The notes under the pieces are model-generated. The model worked only from the letters and a program-made list of their open reading frames with translations, made no database searches and was not told where the DNA came from. Below are positions 1-5,526 of a stretch of DNA of 8,080 nucleotides, piece after piece. This DNA is from Bacteroidota bacterium (GTDB lineage Bacteria; Bacteroidota; Bacteroidia; Bacteroidales; UBA1556): assembly GCA_003648395.1 (NCBI GenBank), contig QMPB01000172.1, forward strand, positions 1 through 8,080, read 5' to 3'. The stretch's first letter is position 1; every line of letters begins with the position of its first letter. The translations under genes and the position numbers were made by a program.

Positions 1-80
1 AATGCTTGCGAGAAAGCAGTGCTAGCCATTAGAACTATTGCTAGGCTTAGGATAAGGGTACTTAGTTTTTTATTTTTCAT
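1..80 (-). CDS. Exported protein, N-terminal fragment (signal peptide only)
   Basis: Reading leftwards from an ATG at 80-78, 26 codons run to the window edge without a stop. They form a classic Sec signal peptide: a basic start (MKNKK), a hydrophobic core (LSTLILSLAIVLMAS) and a plausible signal peptidase I site at AFS|QA. There is no cysteine lipobox, so this is more likely a periplasmic, outer-membrane or secreted protein than a lipoprotein. The mature part lies outside the window, so function cannot be assigned. A TAnnTTTG box lies about 90 bp upstream, and no Shine-Dalgarno is close to the ATG, as is usual in Bacteroidota. The start and export signal are fairly sure; everything else is unknown. 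Confidence 0.7.
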   Translation of the reverse strand, partial: MKNKKLSTLILSLAIVLMASTAFSQA

Positions 81-170
81 AGATATGTTATTATTGCTTA
101 GATTAAATCCTTCTTTCTATTTTTTCAATGAAAAAGGTAATCTAAACATGTTAATGAACTCGGATTGACA

Positions 171-178
171 CAAAAGTA
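171..178 (-). promoter_or_regulatory. Bacteroidetes-type -7 promoter box for the exported-protein gene
   Basis: On the minus strand the sequence reads TACTTTTG, an exact match to the TAnnTTTG -7 consensus of the Bacteroidetes primary sigma factor. It would start transcription near 165 and give a leader of about 85 nt before the ATG at 80. I see no well-spaced TTG -33 element; the nearest TTTG is too close. This is therefore a half-site match only. Confidence 0.45.
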
Positions 179-240
179 AATACAAATATGATGAAAATGA
201 AAAGTGTTTATACTAAAATAAATTAGTAAAAACCCTAAAA

Positions 241-534
241 CTAATCAAGATCTAACATATTCTCCATAGCATAATAGGCTAATCCAACAACATTTATTGA
301 ATTGGTTTTCTTCAATAAGTTTGCTCGATGGTATTCTACAAACTTGGTGCTTTCTTTTATTTGAGTAGCGATTTCTTTATTTGTTTTTTGCTTGCAAATA
401 AGCTTCAAAATGGTTTTCTCACTATCATTTAGTAGAGAATCTGTTTCATTATTAAGCAGGGGTAAAATATTATCTACTGTTTTATTATTACGTAGTTCTT
501 TCTCTACTTTGGGGTCAAGAAAAAAGCCATATTC
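241..534 (-). pseudogene. Remnant of a LuxR/NarL-family response regulator (HTH domain only)
   Basis: An open frame of 97 codons ends with TAG at 243-241 and begins right after an in-frame TAA at 537-535. Residues about 34-92 form a clear GerE/LuxR helix-turn-helix: LNDSEKTILKLICKQKTNKE is the scaffold start, followed by IATQIK, VEYHRANLLKKT and VGLAYYAM. The preceding FFLDPKV resembles the linker that follows a receiver domain in Bacteroidota NarL-type regulators. The receiver domain itself (usually about 120 residues) is absent, and none of the upstream frames looks like one. There is no ATG in frame until the last nine codons, so the fragment is probably not translated as a functional protein. 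The HTH helices are still intact, which suggests fairly recent truncation. A short protein from a non-ATG start is possible but unsupported. Confidence 0.75.
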
Positions 535-717
535 TTAGTTTTTAATTTAATTATTTCGAGATACAATATTGTGAGTAAAATTCTAAAATTGAGGAACGGT
601 CATGGCTAAACTGAAGATTGTAAGCATAAGTAATCTAAATAAAAGAATAAAAATAAATATAATCCACTGAAATATATACTTCTTCTTTTTATCTGTTTTA
701 AACCTGTATATCACCGC

Positions 718-735
718 TGCGCGATTGTATCGCGT
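718..735 (-). repeat. REP-like dyad, copy 1 (inverted relative to copy 2)
   Basis: On the minus strand this reads ACGCGATACAATCGCGCA. It contains a perfect dyad, CGCGAT and ATCGCG around a 3-nt centre (720-734). It matches copy 2 at 936-953 in 17 of 18 positions but lies on the opposite strand. The similarity continues loosely for a few more bases (a GCG a little further on in both). Short GC-rich dyads in AT-rich intergenic DNA suggest REP/BIME-like repeats, but family membership cannot be shown from one window. Confidence 0.5.
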
Positions 736-935
736 TGTTTTACAGTTTTTCAATTCGTCTCTTTTAAAAAATACCATCATTTTATTTCCCATAATATTAA
801 TATACAACAACATTATTTATTAGATTATGGAATTTGTAGTTTCTGCTTATAATGCAAATGTATGAAAACATGGCTTATTAATCATGTTTTTGGAGTTTTA
901 TTTGTTTATTGTGGTTTGCTTGTTATTAGGAGGAT

Positions 936-953
936 ACGCGATAAAATCGCGCA
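936..953 (+). repeat. REP-like dyad, copy 2
   Basis: The sequence ACGCGATAAAATCGCGCA carries arms CGCGAT and ATCGCG (937-951) around AAA. It differs from copy 1 at one position, inside the 3-nt loop, and the arms are identical. It sits at the left end of the GC-rich patch 931-990. The two copies face each other about 200 bp apart. Confidence 0.5.
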
Positions 954-1113
954 CCAGCGTTCTGAACATTCGCGGAGCATTGGGGGTAATAAACACTCTG
1001 AACAAAACCATAAAAGAACATATAAATATAATCATACATCCATAATATATTATCGTAGGTGTATTTTAACGACATATTATGAATTTGCCAATTATATACA
1101 ATTAATGTCATCG

Positions 1114-1135
1114 AATTTAACTAATTTAACTAATT
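1114..1135 (+). repeat. 9-bp tandem repeat, about 2.4 copies
   Basis: The unit AATTTAACT occurs at 1114-1122 and 1123-1131, then starts a third time (AATT, 1132-1135), abutting the hairpin at 1135-1156. It is too short to call a functional repeat; slippage in AT-rich DNA is the simplest origin. Confidence 0.5.
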
Positions 1136-1156
1136 ATTATCCGCTCGCGGATAATA
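1135..1156. repeat. Perfect inverted repeat with 10-bp arms
   Basis: TATTATCCGC (1135-1144) and its exact reverse complement GCGGATAATA (1147-1156) flank a 2-nt centre, so in RNA the stem would be about 9 bp with a CTCG loop. The GC-rich tip stands out from the AT-rich surroundings. ATTCGTG follows twice (1158-1164 and 1167-1173). No T-tract follows on the plus strand, so it is not a convincing terminator. A REP-like unit or a protein-binding dyad are the alternatives. Confidence 0.5.
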
Positions 1157-1211
1157 TATTCGTGTAATTCGTGAGATTAGATGATATCATTTTTAATATA
1201 AGCATTTGCTA

Positions 1212-1226
1212 TTAGCATAATGCTAA
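1212..1226. repeat. AT-rich palindrome upstream of the acyl-CoA synthetase gene
   Basis: TTAGCATAATGCTAA is a perfect dyad with 7-bp arms around one base. AGCATT (1201-1206) can alternatively pair with AATGCT (1219-1224), and an ATGATATCAT palindrome lies nearby. The cluster is 65-110 bp upstream of the predicted -33/-7 promoter at 1291-1321. It could be an operator, but AT-rich DNA produces such dyads by chance. Confidence 0.3.
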
Positions 1227-1290
1227 ATAATCATTATTAATAAATGAAATTAATTTAGATGCGTTTGCCCTGAAGCTTTAATCTGAGGTA

Positions 1291-1321
1291 TTGTTATGTA
1301 ATCATTATTATTGTATATTTG
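1291..1321 (+). promoter_or_regulatory. Promoter of the acyl-CoA synthetase gene (TTG-20-TATATTTG)
   Basis: A TTG at 1291-1293 is followed, after 20 nt, by TATATTTG at 1314-1321. This matches the Bacteroidetes consensus TTG-N(about 19-21)-TAnnTTTG in both elements and in spacing. Transcription would begin near 1326, leaving a leader of about 145 nt before the ATG at 1473. That leader contains the hairpin AGAAGGATTCCTTCT (1367-1381) and a direct repeat AAACTAA at 1451 and 1461 just before the start codon. Confidence 0.6.
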
Positions 1322-1472
1322 TCTCAAGAAAATATTAGCTAAAATCATAGGTTCTTATTTTTCTTTAGAAGGATTCCTTCTTTCAATAAATAGCTCAAAA
1401 GATAAATTATTCTTAATAACTAATTATTAAGACAGAATTAACATAAATACAAACTAATTTAAACTAACGTTT

Positions 1473-3089
1473 ATGAATGGATTAATGATGAATTTCGACC
1501 TAACGACTAACTATATTTTAGAATATGGAAATCGTGTATTTTCTCACAAACAAATTATTACTAAGCAGCCTGATGGCACTACACATAAGTACAGCTATGG
1601 CGATATGTATAAGAGAACAATGAAGTTAGGAAATGCCTTGAAAAATAAATTTGGAATAAATCTTGATGATAGGGTTGCTACTTTTGCATGGAATAATTAC
1701 CAGCATTTGGAGTTATATTATGCTATTCCTGCCATTGGTGCTATATGCCATCCTTTGAATTTGAGGCTGTCGGTATCACAAATAAGTTTCATTATTAATC
1801 ACGCAGAAGATAGAGTTGTTTTTGTTGATGCCACATTACTACCACTTTTTGAGCAAGTTGCAAAATATACTCCTAATGTAGAGCATTATGTTTTATTAAA
1901 TGCTCCTAAAGACATAAATACAAGCCTACCAAATACTATACATTACGAAGATTTGATAGCTGATGAATCAGAGGTGCTAGAGTATGCAGAAACATCGGAA
2001 GAATCTGCTATGGGAATGTGCTATACAAGTGGTACAACAGGCGATCCCAAGGGAGTATTATACAGTCATCGGTCGACATATTTGCACGCAATGGCGCTGA
2101 ATATGCCAAATGCAGCAGGTATTGGTACTAATGATACTGTTTTGTTAATTGTTCCTCAGTTTCATGTAATGGCGTGGGGCTTTCCCTTTAGCTGCATGAT
2201 GATTGGTGCTGATATGGTAATGCCAGGACCTCATCTTAATCCTAAAGCAATAATAAAAGCTATTAATGACGAAAATATAACTGTTGCCAATGGTGTTCCA
2301 ACAATTTGGCAGGGAGTATACGAAGAATTAAAGAATGGCGCAGAAATACCAAGTTTTAGAAGCTTAATTGTTGGTGGTTCGGCTTTTCCTAAGTCACTGA
2401 TTATAGGATTTATTGAAGACTTTAATATAGAAGCTGTTCATGCATGGGGAATGACGGAAACCTCTCCTTTGGGAACGTTATCACGTATACAGAAACATCA
2501 TTCTAACCTTAATAAAGACCAAAAATATAATATCCTTGCTAAACAAGGGGTGGAAATGCTTGGAATTGAAATACGTATTAAGACAGAAGATGGAAGTATT
2601 GCTTCTCGCGACGGAAAAACGGTTGGAGAAATAGAGGTACGAGGAAATTGGGTGGTAAATTCGTATTATAATGCAGAAAGTGATAATTTTACTGAAGATG
2701 GTTGGTTCAAAACAGGTGATGTAGGAACTCTTGATAGCGATGGTTATATGAATATTACTGATAGAACTAAAGATTTGATTAAAAGCGGTGGCGAATGGAT
2801 ATCTAGTGTGGCACTTGAAAATACCCTTGTGGGATGTGAGTTGGTGAAAGAGGTTGCTGTAATTGCTATCCCTGATGAAAAATGGTCGGAAAGGCCACTT
2901 GCGGCAATTGTTCTTGTTGATGGTGCAGAATTGGATATTGAAAAGATAAGTAATATGCTGAGAAACAATTCGTTTACAAAATATCAATTACCTGATAAAT
3001 ATGTGGCCGTTAGTGAAATTCCTAAGACAAGTGTAGGTAAAATTGATAAAAAGCTATTGCGTAAGATGTATGCTGAAGGGAAATTATGA
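1473..3089 (+). CDS. Fatty acyl-CoA synthetase (AMP-forming, AlkK/ttLC-FACS-like)
   Basis: A 538-aa member of the ANL (acyl/aryl-CoA synthetase) superfamily. It activates a fatty acid with ATP to an acyl-adenylate and then forms acyl-CoA. All core motifs are visible: the phosphate-binding loop YTSGTTGDPKG (184-194), HAWGMTETSP (323-332), GWFKTGDVG (410-418, with the ribose-binding Asp416), DRTKD (430-434), the hinge region GGEWIS (439-444), and PKTSVGK with catalytic Lys523 near the C-terminus. FHVMAWGFPF (230-239) matches the segment of Thermus long-chain acyl-CoA synthetase that carries the gate tryptophan. The opening MNGLMM resembles the N-terminus of AlkK-type medium-chain synthetases, which supports this ATG; no Shine-Dalgarno is present. 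Length is normal and the gene intact. It is monocistronic, with its own promoter at 1291-1321. Medium versus long chain preference cannot be decided from sequence. Confidence 0.93.
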   Translation: MNGLMMNFDLTTNYILEYGNRVFSHKQIITKQPDGTTHKYSYGDMYKRTMKLGNALKNKFGINLDDRVATFAWNNYQHLELYYAIPAIGAICHPLNLRLSVSQISFIINHAEDRVVFVDATLLPLFEQVAKYTPNVEHYVLLNAPKDINTSLPNTIHYEDLIADESEVLEYAETSEESAMGMCYTSGTTGDPKGVLYSHRSTYLHAMALNMPNAAGIGTNDTVLLIVPQFHVMAWGFPFSCMMIGADMVMPGPHLNPKAIIKAINDENITVANGVPTIWQGVYEELKNGAEIPSFRSLIVGGSAFPKSLIIGFIEDFNIEAVHAWGMTETSPLGTLSRIQKHHSNLNKDQKYNILAKQGVEMLGIEIRIKTEDGSIASRDGKTVGEIEVRGNWVVNSYYNAESDNFTEDGWFKTGDVGTLDSDGYMNITDRTKDLIKSGGEWISSVALENTLVGCELVKEVAVIAIPDEKWSERPLAAIVLVDGAELDIEKISNMLRNNSFTKYQLPDKYVAVSEIPKTSVGKIDKKLLRKMYAEGKL

Positions 3090-3121
3090 TTGAATTAGAA
3101 AAGAATTATTTGTAAGATAAT

Positions 3122-3179
3122 ATTGCTTCGTTCTGTAATAAGTTTATACTTTATTATATCTATTTCAGGACGAGGCAAT
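3122..3179 (+). promoter_or_regulatory. Long RNA stem-loop in the 3' UTR of the acyl-CoA synthetase gene
   Basis: Bases 3122-3135 pair with 3166-3179 over 14 positions without a mismatch. Two of the pairs are U-G wobbles (3127 with 3174, 3132 with 3169). Those wobbles form only in plus-strand RNA, since the minus strand would have A-C mismatches there. This points to a structure in the synthetase transcript rather than in the converging operon. The loop is about 30 nt and AT-rich. No T-run follows directly, but a T-rich hairpin lies 8 nt further on. It may be a 3' stabilising or processing element. Confidence 0.45.
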
Positions 3180-3187
3180 TCATCACC

Positions 3188-3210
3188 AATGTAAAAAAAT
3201 ACATTTTTTT
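3188..3210 (+). terminator. AT-rich terminator-like hairpin
   Basis: AATGTA (3188-3193) pairs with TACATT (3200-3205) around six A residues, and the T-run continues to 3210. It sits between the converging synthetase gene and the GT2 operon, where a terminator is expected. The stem is weak (one G-C pair), so efficiency is uncertain. An A7/T7 pairing that works on both strands is also possible. Confidence 0.35.
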
Positions 3211-3238
3211 AAAATTCACCAATCTTTGCTTGAGCTTT

Positions 3239-3655
3239 TTATATATTTTTATTTTGTATTACCTTTATCCTAGGAATAATAACTATTCCAACTAAAGTCT
3301 TAAATACAGCTCTAATTCCAACCCAAGTAATCTTTAGCATATAAAACTTTGAAAATTCTTTACCCAAAAAAAACTCAGTATATTCTGTTCTAGTTTCTAA
3401 TATGGCAAACATACGCATCAATCGTTTCTTGATAAGATGCTCTGGATTTAATACGCTGAGTGCTGCATCATAATAGGGTAGAAGTCTTGGACTATTAATG
3501 CATTTGTTTAATAGCTCTGTTTGTTTTGGCGCTCCATCAATTTTTACGTCCTTAAGTGATTGGCAATAGAACTCAATAACCTCATCATTAATTGGAATGC
3601 CAATTATATATTTGCCAAACATCTTGGCTTCTCTTATCAATTTAGCATCAGCCAT
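3239..3655 (-). CDS. Unrecognised 138-aa protein, third gene of the GT2-DUF2304 operon
   Basis: I do not recognise a family. It begins MADAKLIREAKMFGKYIIGI and has a mixed, mainly helical-looking middle (about residues 23-95), with two cysteines (31 and 52) and the segment SPRLLPYYDAALSVLNPEH (55-73). It ends in a basic, hydrophobic tail (about 104-130) that could be a membrane-associated amphipathic helix or a single membrane anchor. There is no signal peptide. The start lies 3 nt beyond the stop of the DUF2304 gene, so it is almost certainly co-transcribed and probably works with it. An AGAG-like weak ribosome site sits about 10 nt before the ATG. Amino-acid composition and open length support a real gene. 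Its role is probably in the same sugar-transfer process; that is inference from position only. Confidence 0.75.
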   Translation of the reverse strand: MADAKLIREAKMFGKYIIGIPINDEVIEFYCQSLKDVKIDGAPKQTELLNKCINSPRLLPYYDAALSVLNPEHLIKKRLMRMFAILETRTEYTEFFLGKEFSKFYMLKITWVGIRAVFKTLVGIVIIPRIKVIQNKNI

Positions 3656-3658
3656 TGT

Positions 3659-4033
3659 TTATTTCTCTTTTAGCTTTTCTTCCAATTTAGAAATTCTCTC
3701 CTTAAAAAGAGCCAGATCCTGAGTTAGTGTTTTATTCTTGTCGTGAAGTTGAGAAACAACTATGCTTAAGTGCAATAGGTATATTAATATGGCAAATATT
3801 GCGCTCGTAAATACTAAGTTAGGAGCAAGATAAACTCCAACAGCCTTGGCAATTATATCGAGGCCTTCTCTCCAAAATGAGAAAATAATAAGTAGAATTG
3901 TGCTTATAACCCAAAAAATGGCGTATTCCTCTCGGAGTTTGCCTTTTATTATGAGTCTACTTACATATAATAGGAATCCTAAGCTTACTACTATGCTAAT
4001 AATCTGTATTTTATATGAATAATACTGTTCCAT
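3659..4033 (-). CDS. DUF2304 family membrane protein
   Basis: A 124-aa integral membrane protein with three predicted helices (about residues 9-28, 37-53 and 72-93). The loop between the first two carries KLREEYAIFW (32-41), the signature I associate with DUF2304 (PF10066). The C-terminal 30 residues are charged and heptad-like (LTQDLALFKERISKLEEKL), probably a short cytoplasmic coiled coil. DUF2304 genes are commonly found beside GT2 polyprenyl-phosphate sugar transferases, and here it starts 4 nt after such a gene. A role as membrane partner or anchor of the transferase is a reasonable inference, since the transferase lacks obvious membrane helices. No biochemical function is established as far as I know. 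The heptad tail could mediate dimerisation or contact with the neighbouring proteins. Confidence 0.85.
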   Translation of the reverse strand: MEQYYSYKIQIISIVVSLGFLLYVSRLIIKGKLREEYAIFWVISTILLIIFSFWREGLDIIAKAVGVYLAPNLVFTSAIFAILIYLLHLSIVVSQLHDKNKTLTQDLALFKERISKLEEKLKEK

Positions 4034-4037
4034 AATG

Positions 4038-4757
4038 CTATTTCTTAGTTTTTATAAAAGTATAGAAAATTGCCATACTTACTTTAATCATATAATAAAG
4101 CTGGTCAAAATTACGGATTGATGATTCACCACCTTGTCTTTCTTTCATCTCTACGGCCACTTCTTTTATTGAGAAATTCTTTTTAGAGAAAAGAATTAGA
4201 GATTCAGGCTCAGGATATTCATCAGGATAATTTGCTTGTACAACTTCTAATACTTTTTTGTCAAATAGCCTAAAACCAGAAGTGTTGTCAAGTATATTTA
4301 ATCCTGTGAAAAGTTTAATAAGTTTGTTTAAAAAACCAATTCCAAGTCTTCTTATTCCTGACGATTGAAAGCCTTTATTATCGATAAATCTAGAACCAAT
4401 TACCACGTTGATATTGTTTGTAATAGCTTCGTTAAGAAGTTTAGGAATCTCATTGGCAGGATGTTGTCCATCACCATCTACTTGTATTGCAAAATCAAAA
4501 TTATTGTCGTAAGCATAGCGATAACCAGTCTGAACAGCGCCACCTATACCAAGATTCACCGCTAAATCAATTAAAATACAATCAAGTTTACTCACTACTT
4601 CAGAAGTGTTGTCACTAGAGCAATCATTAATTACAATTGCAGTTATTTCAGTATTGGAAATAGATAGGGCATTAATATCATTTACCACTATAGCAATACT
4701 ATCTTGCTCATTGAAGGCAGGAATAATAACAGCTAGTTTTATGTGTGATGGTTGCAT
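4038..4757 (-). CDS. GT2 glycosyltransferase, polyprenyl/dolichol-phosphate sugar synthase-like
   Basis: A 239-aa GT-A fold family 2 glycosyltransferase of the DPM1/GtrB type. It is expected to transfer a sugar from a nucleotide donor to a polyprenyl phosphate on the cytoplasmic side of the membrane. Visible motifs: VIIPAFNEQDSI (10-21), VINDCSSDNT with Asp45 (42-51), NLGIGGAVQTGY (68-79), the metal-binding DGDGQHP (94-100), GSRF (121-124), NTSGFRLF (158-165) and ERQGGESSI (206-214). It lacks the two C-terminal membrane helices of GtrB, so it resembles the shorter, peripheral DPM1-like form. The downstream DUF2304 protein may supply membrane contact. It heads a three-gene operon. The start is the first ATG, eight codons before the first strand motif. 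The sugar donor cannot be predicted, and no GT-C transferase or flippase is in the window. Confidence 0.9.
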   Translation of the reverse strand: MQPSHIKLAVIIPAFNEQDSIAIVVNDINALSISNTEITAIVINDCSSDNTSEVVSKLDCILIDLAVNLGIGGAVQTGYRYAYDNNFDFAIQVDGDGQHPANEIPKLLNEAITNNINVVIGSRFIDNKGFQSSGIRRLGIGFLNKLIKLFTGLNILDNTSGFRLFDKKVLEVVQANYPDEYPEPESLILFSKKNFSIKEVAVEMKERQGGESSIRNFDQLYYMIKVSMAIFYTFIKTKK

Positions 4758-4764
4758 AGAATTA

Positions 4765-4772
4765 CAAAAATA
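4765..4772 (-). promoter_or_regulatory. Candidate -7 box of the GT2 operon (near-leaderless)
   Basis: On the minus strand the sequence reads TATTTTTG, an exact TAnnTTTG match. It lies only 7 nt before the ATG at 4757, so transcription would begin at about 4760 and leave a leader of a few nucleotides at most. No TTG lies at the -33 distance, which lowers confidence. Confidence 0.35.
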
Positions 4773-4879
4773 CGTTTATTTGTTTTTGAAATTTCATATT
4801 AGTGGAATTTTAGTTTTACTTTTGCTTTTACTTTATATTCGCAGTAGAATTTACTTGCATATTTAAGGTTTAACTAATG

Positions 4880-4903
4880 GTTTTAAAATATTTATTTTAA
4901 AAC
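4880..4903. repeat. Perfect 24-nt palindrome between the divergent GT2 operon and ubiX
   Basis: GTTTTAAAAT (4880-4889) and ATTTTAAAAC (4894-4903) are exact reverse complements around ATTT. The dyad lies about 120 bp before the GT2 start and 54 bp before the ubiX start, in the only shared regulatory space of the two units. It could be an operator for a dimeric regulator. AT-rich composition makes chance more likely than the length suggests. A terminator role is unlikely, because neither adjacent gene points into it. Confidence 0.4.
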
Positions 4904-4911
4904 ATTGCGTC

Positions 4912-4940
4912 TTGGCGGCTTTACGAGAATTATAAGTTTA
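4912..4940 (+). promoter_or_regulatory. Weak candidate promoter of ubiX
   Basis: TTG at 4912-4914 is followed after 18 nt by TAAGTTTA at 4933-4940, which matches TAnnTTTG except at the last base. It would start transcription near 4945 and give a leader of about 12 nt. It begins 8 bp after the 24-nt palindrome ends, so a protein bound there could affect it. Confidence 0.3.
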
Positions 4941-4956
4941 ACGAAGTGTTGATTTT

Positions 4957-5526
4957 ATGAATAAGAAACAGAAAATAGTAGTAGCAATTACTGGAGCTAG
5001 TGGTTCTATATATGCATACAGATTATTGAAATATTTTGAATCAATAAAAGAGCATATCGAAACTGTCGATTTGGTTTTTTCATCGAATGCAAAAGATGTG
5101 TGGAAGCACGAATTGCAGTCAGATAGTTTTGAAGAATTTAGTTTTAGAATATTTGATAATAATGATTTTTTTGCACCTTTTGCCAGTGGTTCTGCAGGCT
5201 ATGATACTTTGATTATTTGTCCTGCTTCGATGGGTACTATTGGAAGAATAGCCAATGGTATTTCCAATGATTTAATAAGTCGTACTGCTGACGTAATGCT
5301 TAAAGAAAGAAAGAAATTATTGATAGTGCCTCGTGAAACACCTTTTAATCTAATTCACTTACGTAATATGACTCAACTAACAGAATCAGGAGCAGTTATT
5401 ATTCCTGCGTCACCATCATTTTATAGTTTACCGAAGAATATTGAAGAGCTAGTAGATACGGTAGTTCACAGAATAATTAGTATGGCAGGATTTGATGTTG
5501 ATATGTTTAAGTGGGGAGAAAAATAA
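4957..5526 (+). CDS. ubiX: Flavin prenyltransferase UbiX
   Basis: A 189-aa protein of normal UbiX length. UbiX joins a dimethylallyl group from dimethylallyl (mono)phosphate to FMN, making the prenylated FMN cofactor used by UbiD-type decarboxylases. Motifs: ITGASGSIYAYRLL (11-24) for FMN binding, FSSNA (41-45), ICPASMGTIGRIANG (87-101), SNDLISRTADVMLKERK (103-119), VPRETPFNLIHLRNM (124-138), and PASPSFY (150-156), all typical of the family. The start is the only ATG before the first beta strand. The gene appears to stand alone: no ubiD or quinone gene is in the window, so the partner decarboxylase must be elsewhere. It is transcribed away from the GT2 operon. The phenolic acid decarboxylase subunit B relatives are the only realistic alternative. 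Confidence 0.93.
   Translation: MNKKQKIVVAITGASGSIYAYRLLKYFESIKEHIETVDLVFSSNAKDVWKHELQSDSFEEFSFRIFDNNDFFAPFASGSAGYDTLIICPASMGTIGRIANGISNDLISRTADVMLKERKKLLIVPRETPFNLIHLRNMTQLTESGAVIIPASPSFYSLPKNIEELVDTVVHRIISMAGFDVDMFKWGEK

Larger units (their letters stand above)
535..1290. other. Gene-free stretch with scattered repeats
   Basis: No frame here reads as a convincing protein. The longer open frames (minus 583-813, plus 862-1167) are low-complexity, run through palindromes and tandem repeats, and resemble no family. What it does hold: an inverted pair of CGCGAT/ATCGCG dyads (718-735 and 936-953); a GC-rich patch at 931-990 (31 of 60 bases G or C, against about a quarter around it); the palindrome ATAATATATTAT at 1042-1053; a 9-bp tandem repeat; a GC-rich hairpin at 1135-1156; ATTCGTG twice at 1158-1173; and further AT-rich dyads up to 1247. 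It most resembles decayed, repeat-colonised DNA next to the truncated regulator. Confidence 0.6.

Noticed and set aside
583..813. A 76-codon minus-strand open frame with a hydrophobic stretch
   Set aside because: The hydrophobic run comes from T-rich DNA, and the frame passes through the REP-like dyad at 718-735. No recognisable domain, and not the missing receiver domain of the regulator remnant.
862..1167. A 101-codon open frame on the plus strand
   Set aside because: It runs through the GC-rich dyad, the AATTTAACT tandem repeat and the hairpin. The translation is low-complexity and resembles no family, and there is no promoter or ribosome site. It looks like chance.
1367..1381. AGAAGGATTCCTTCT hairpin in the synthetase leader as a terminator or riboswitch
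   Set aside because: The stem is only about 6 bp, with no T-tract behind it and no larger conserved structure that I recognise.
2481..2987. Long minus-strand open frames opposite the acyl-CoA synthetase gene
   Set aside because: The plus-strand frame has all ANL motifs through this interval, so the antisense frames are its shadows.
3086..3115. A 9-codon frame whose ATG overlaps the acyl-CoA synthetase stop (ATGA)
   Set aside because: Far too short to judge, with no downstream partner. The overlap is likely coincidence.
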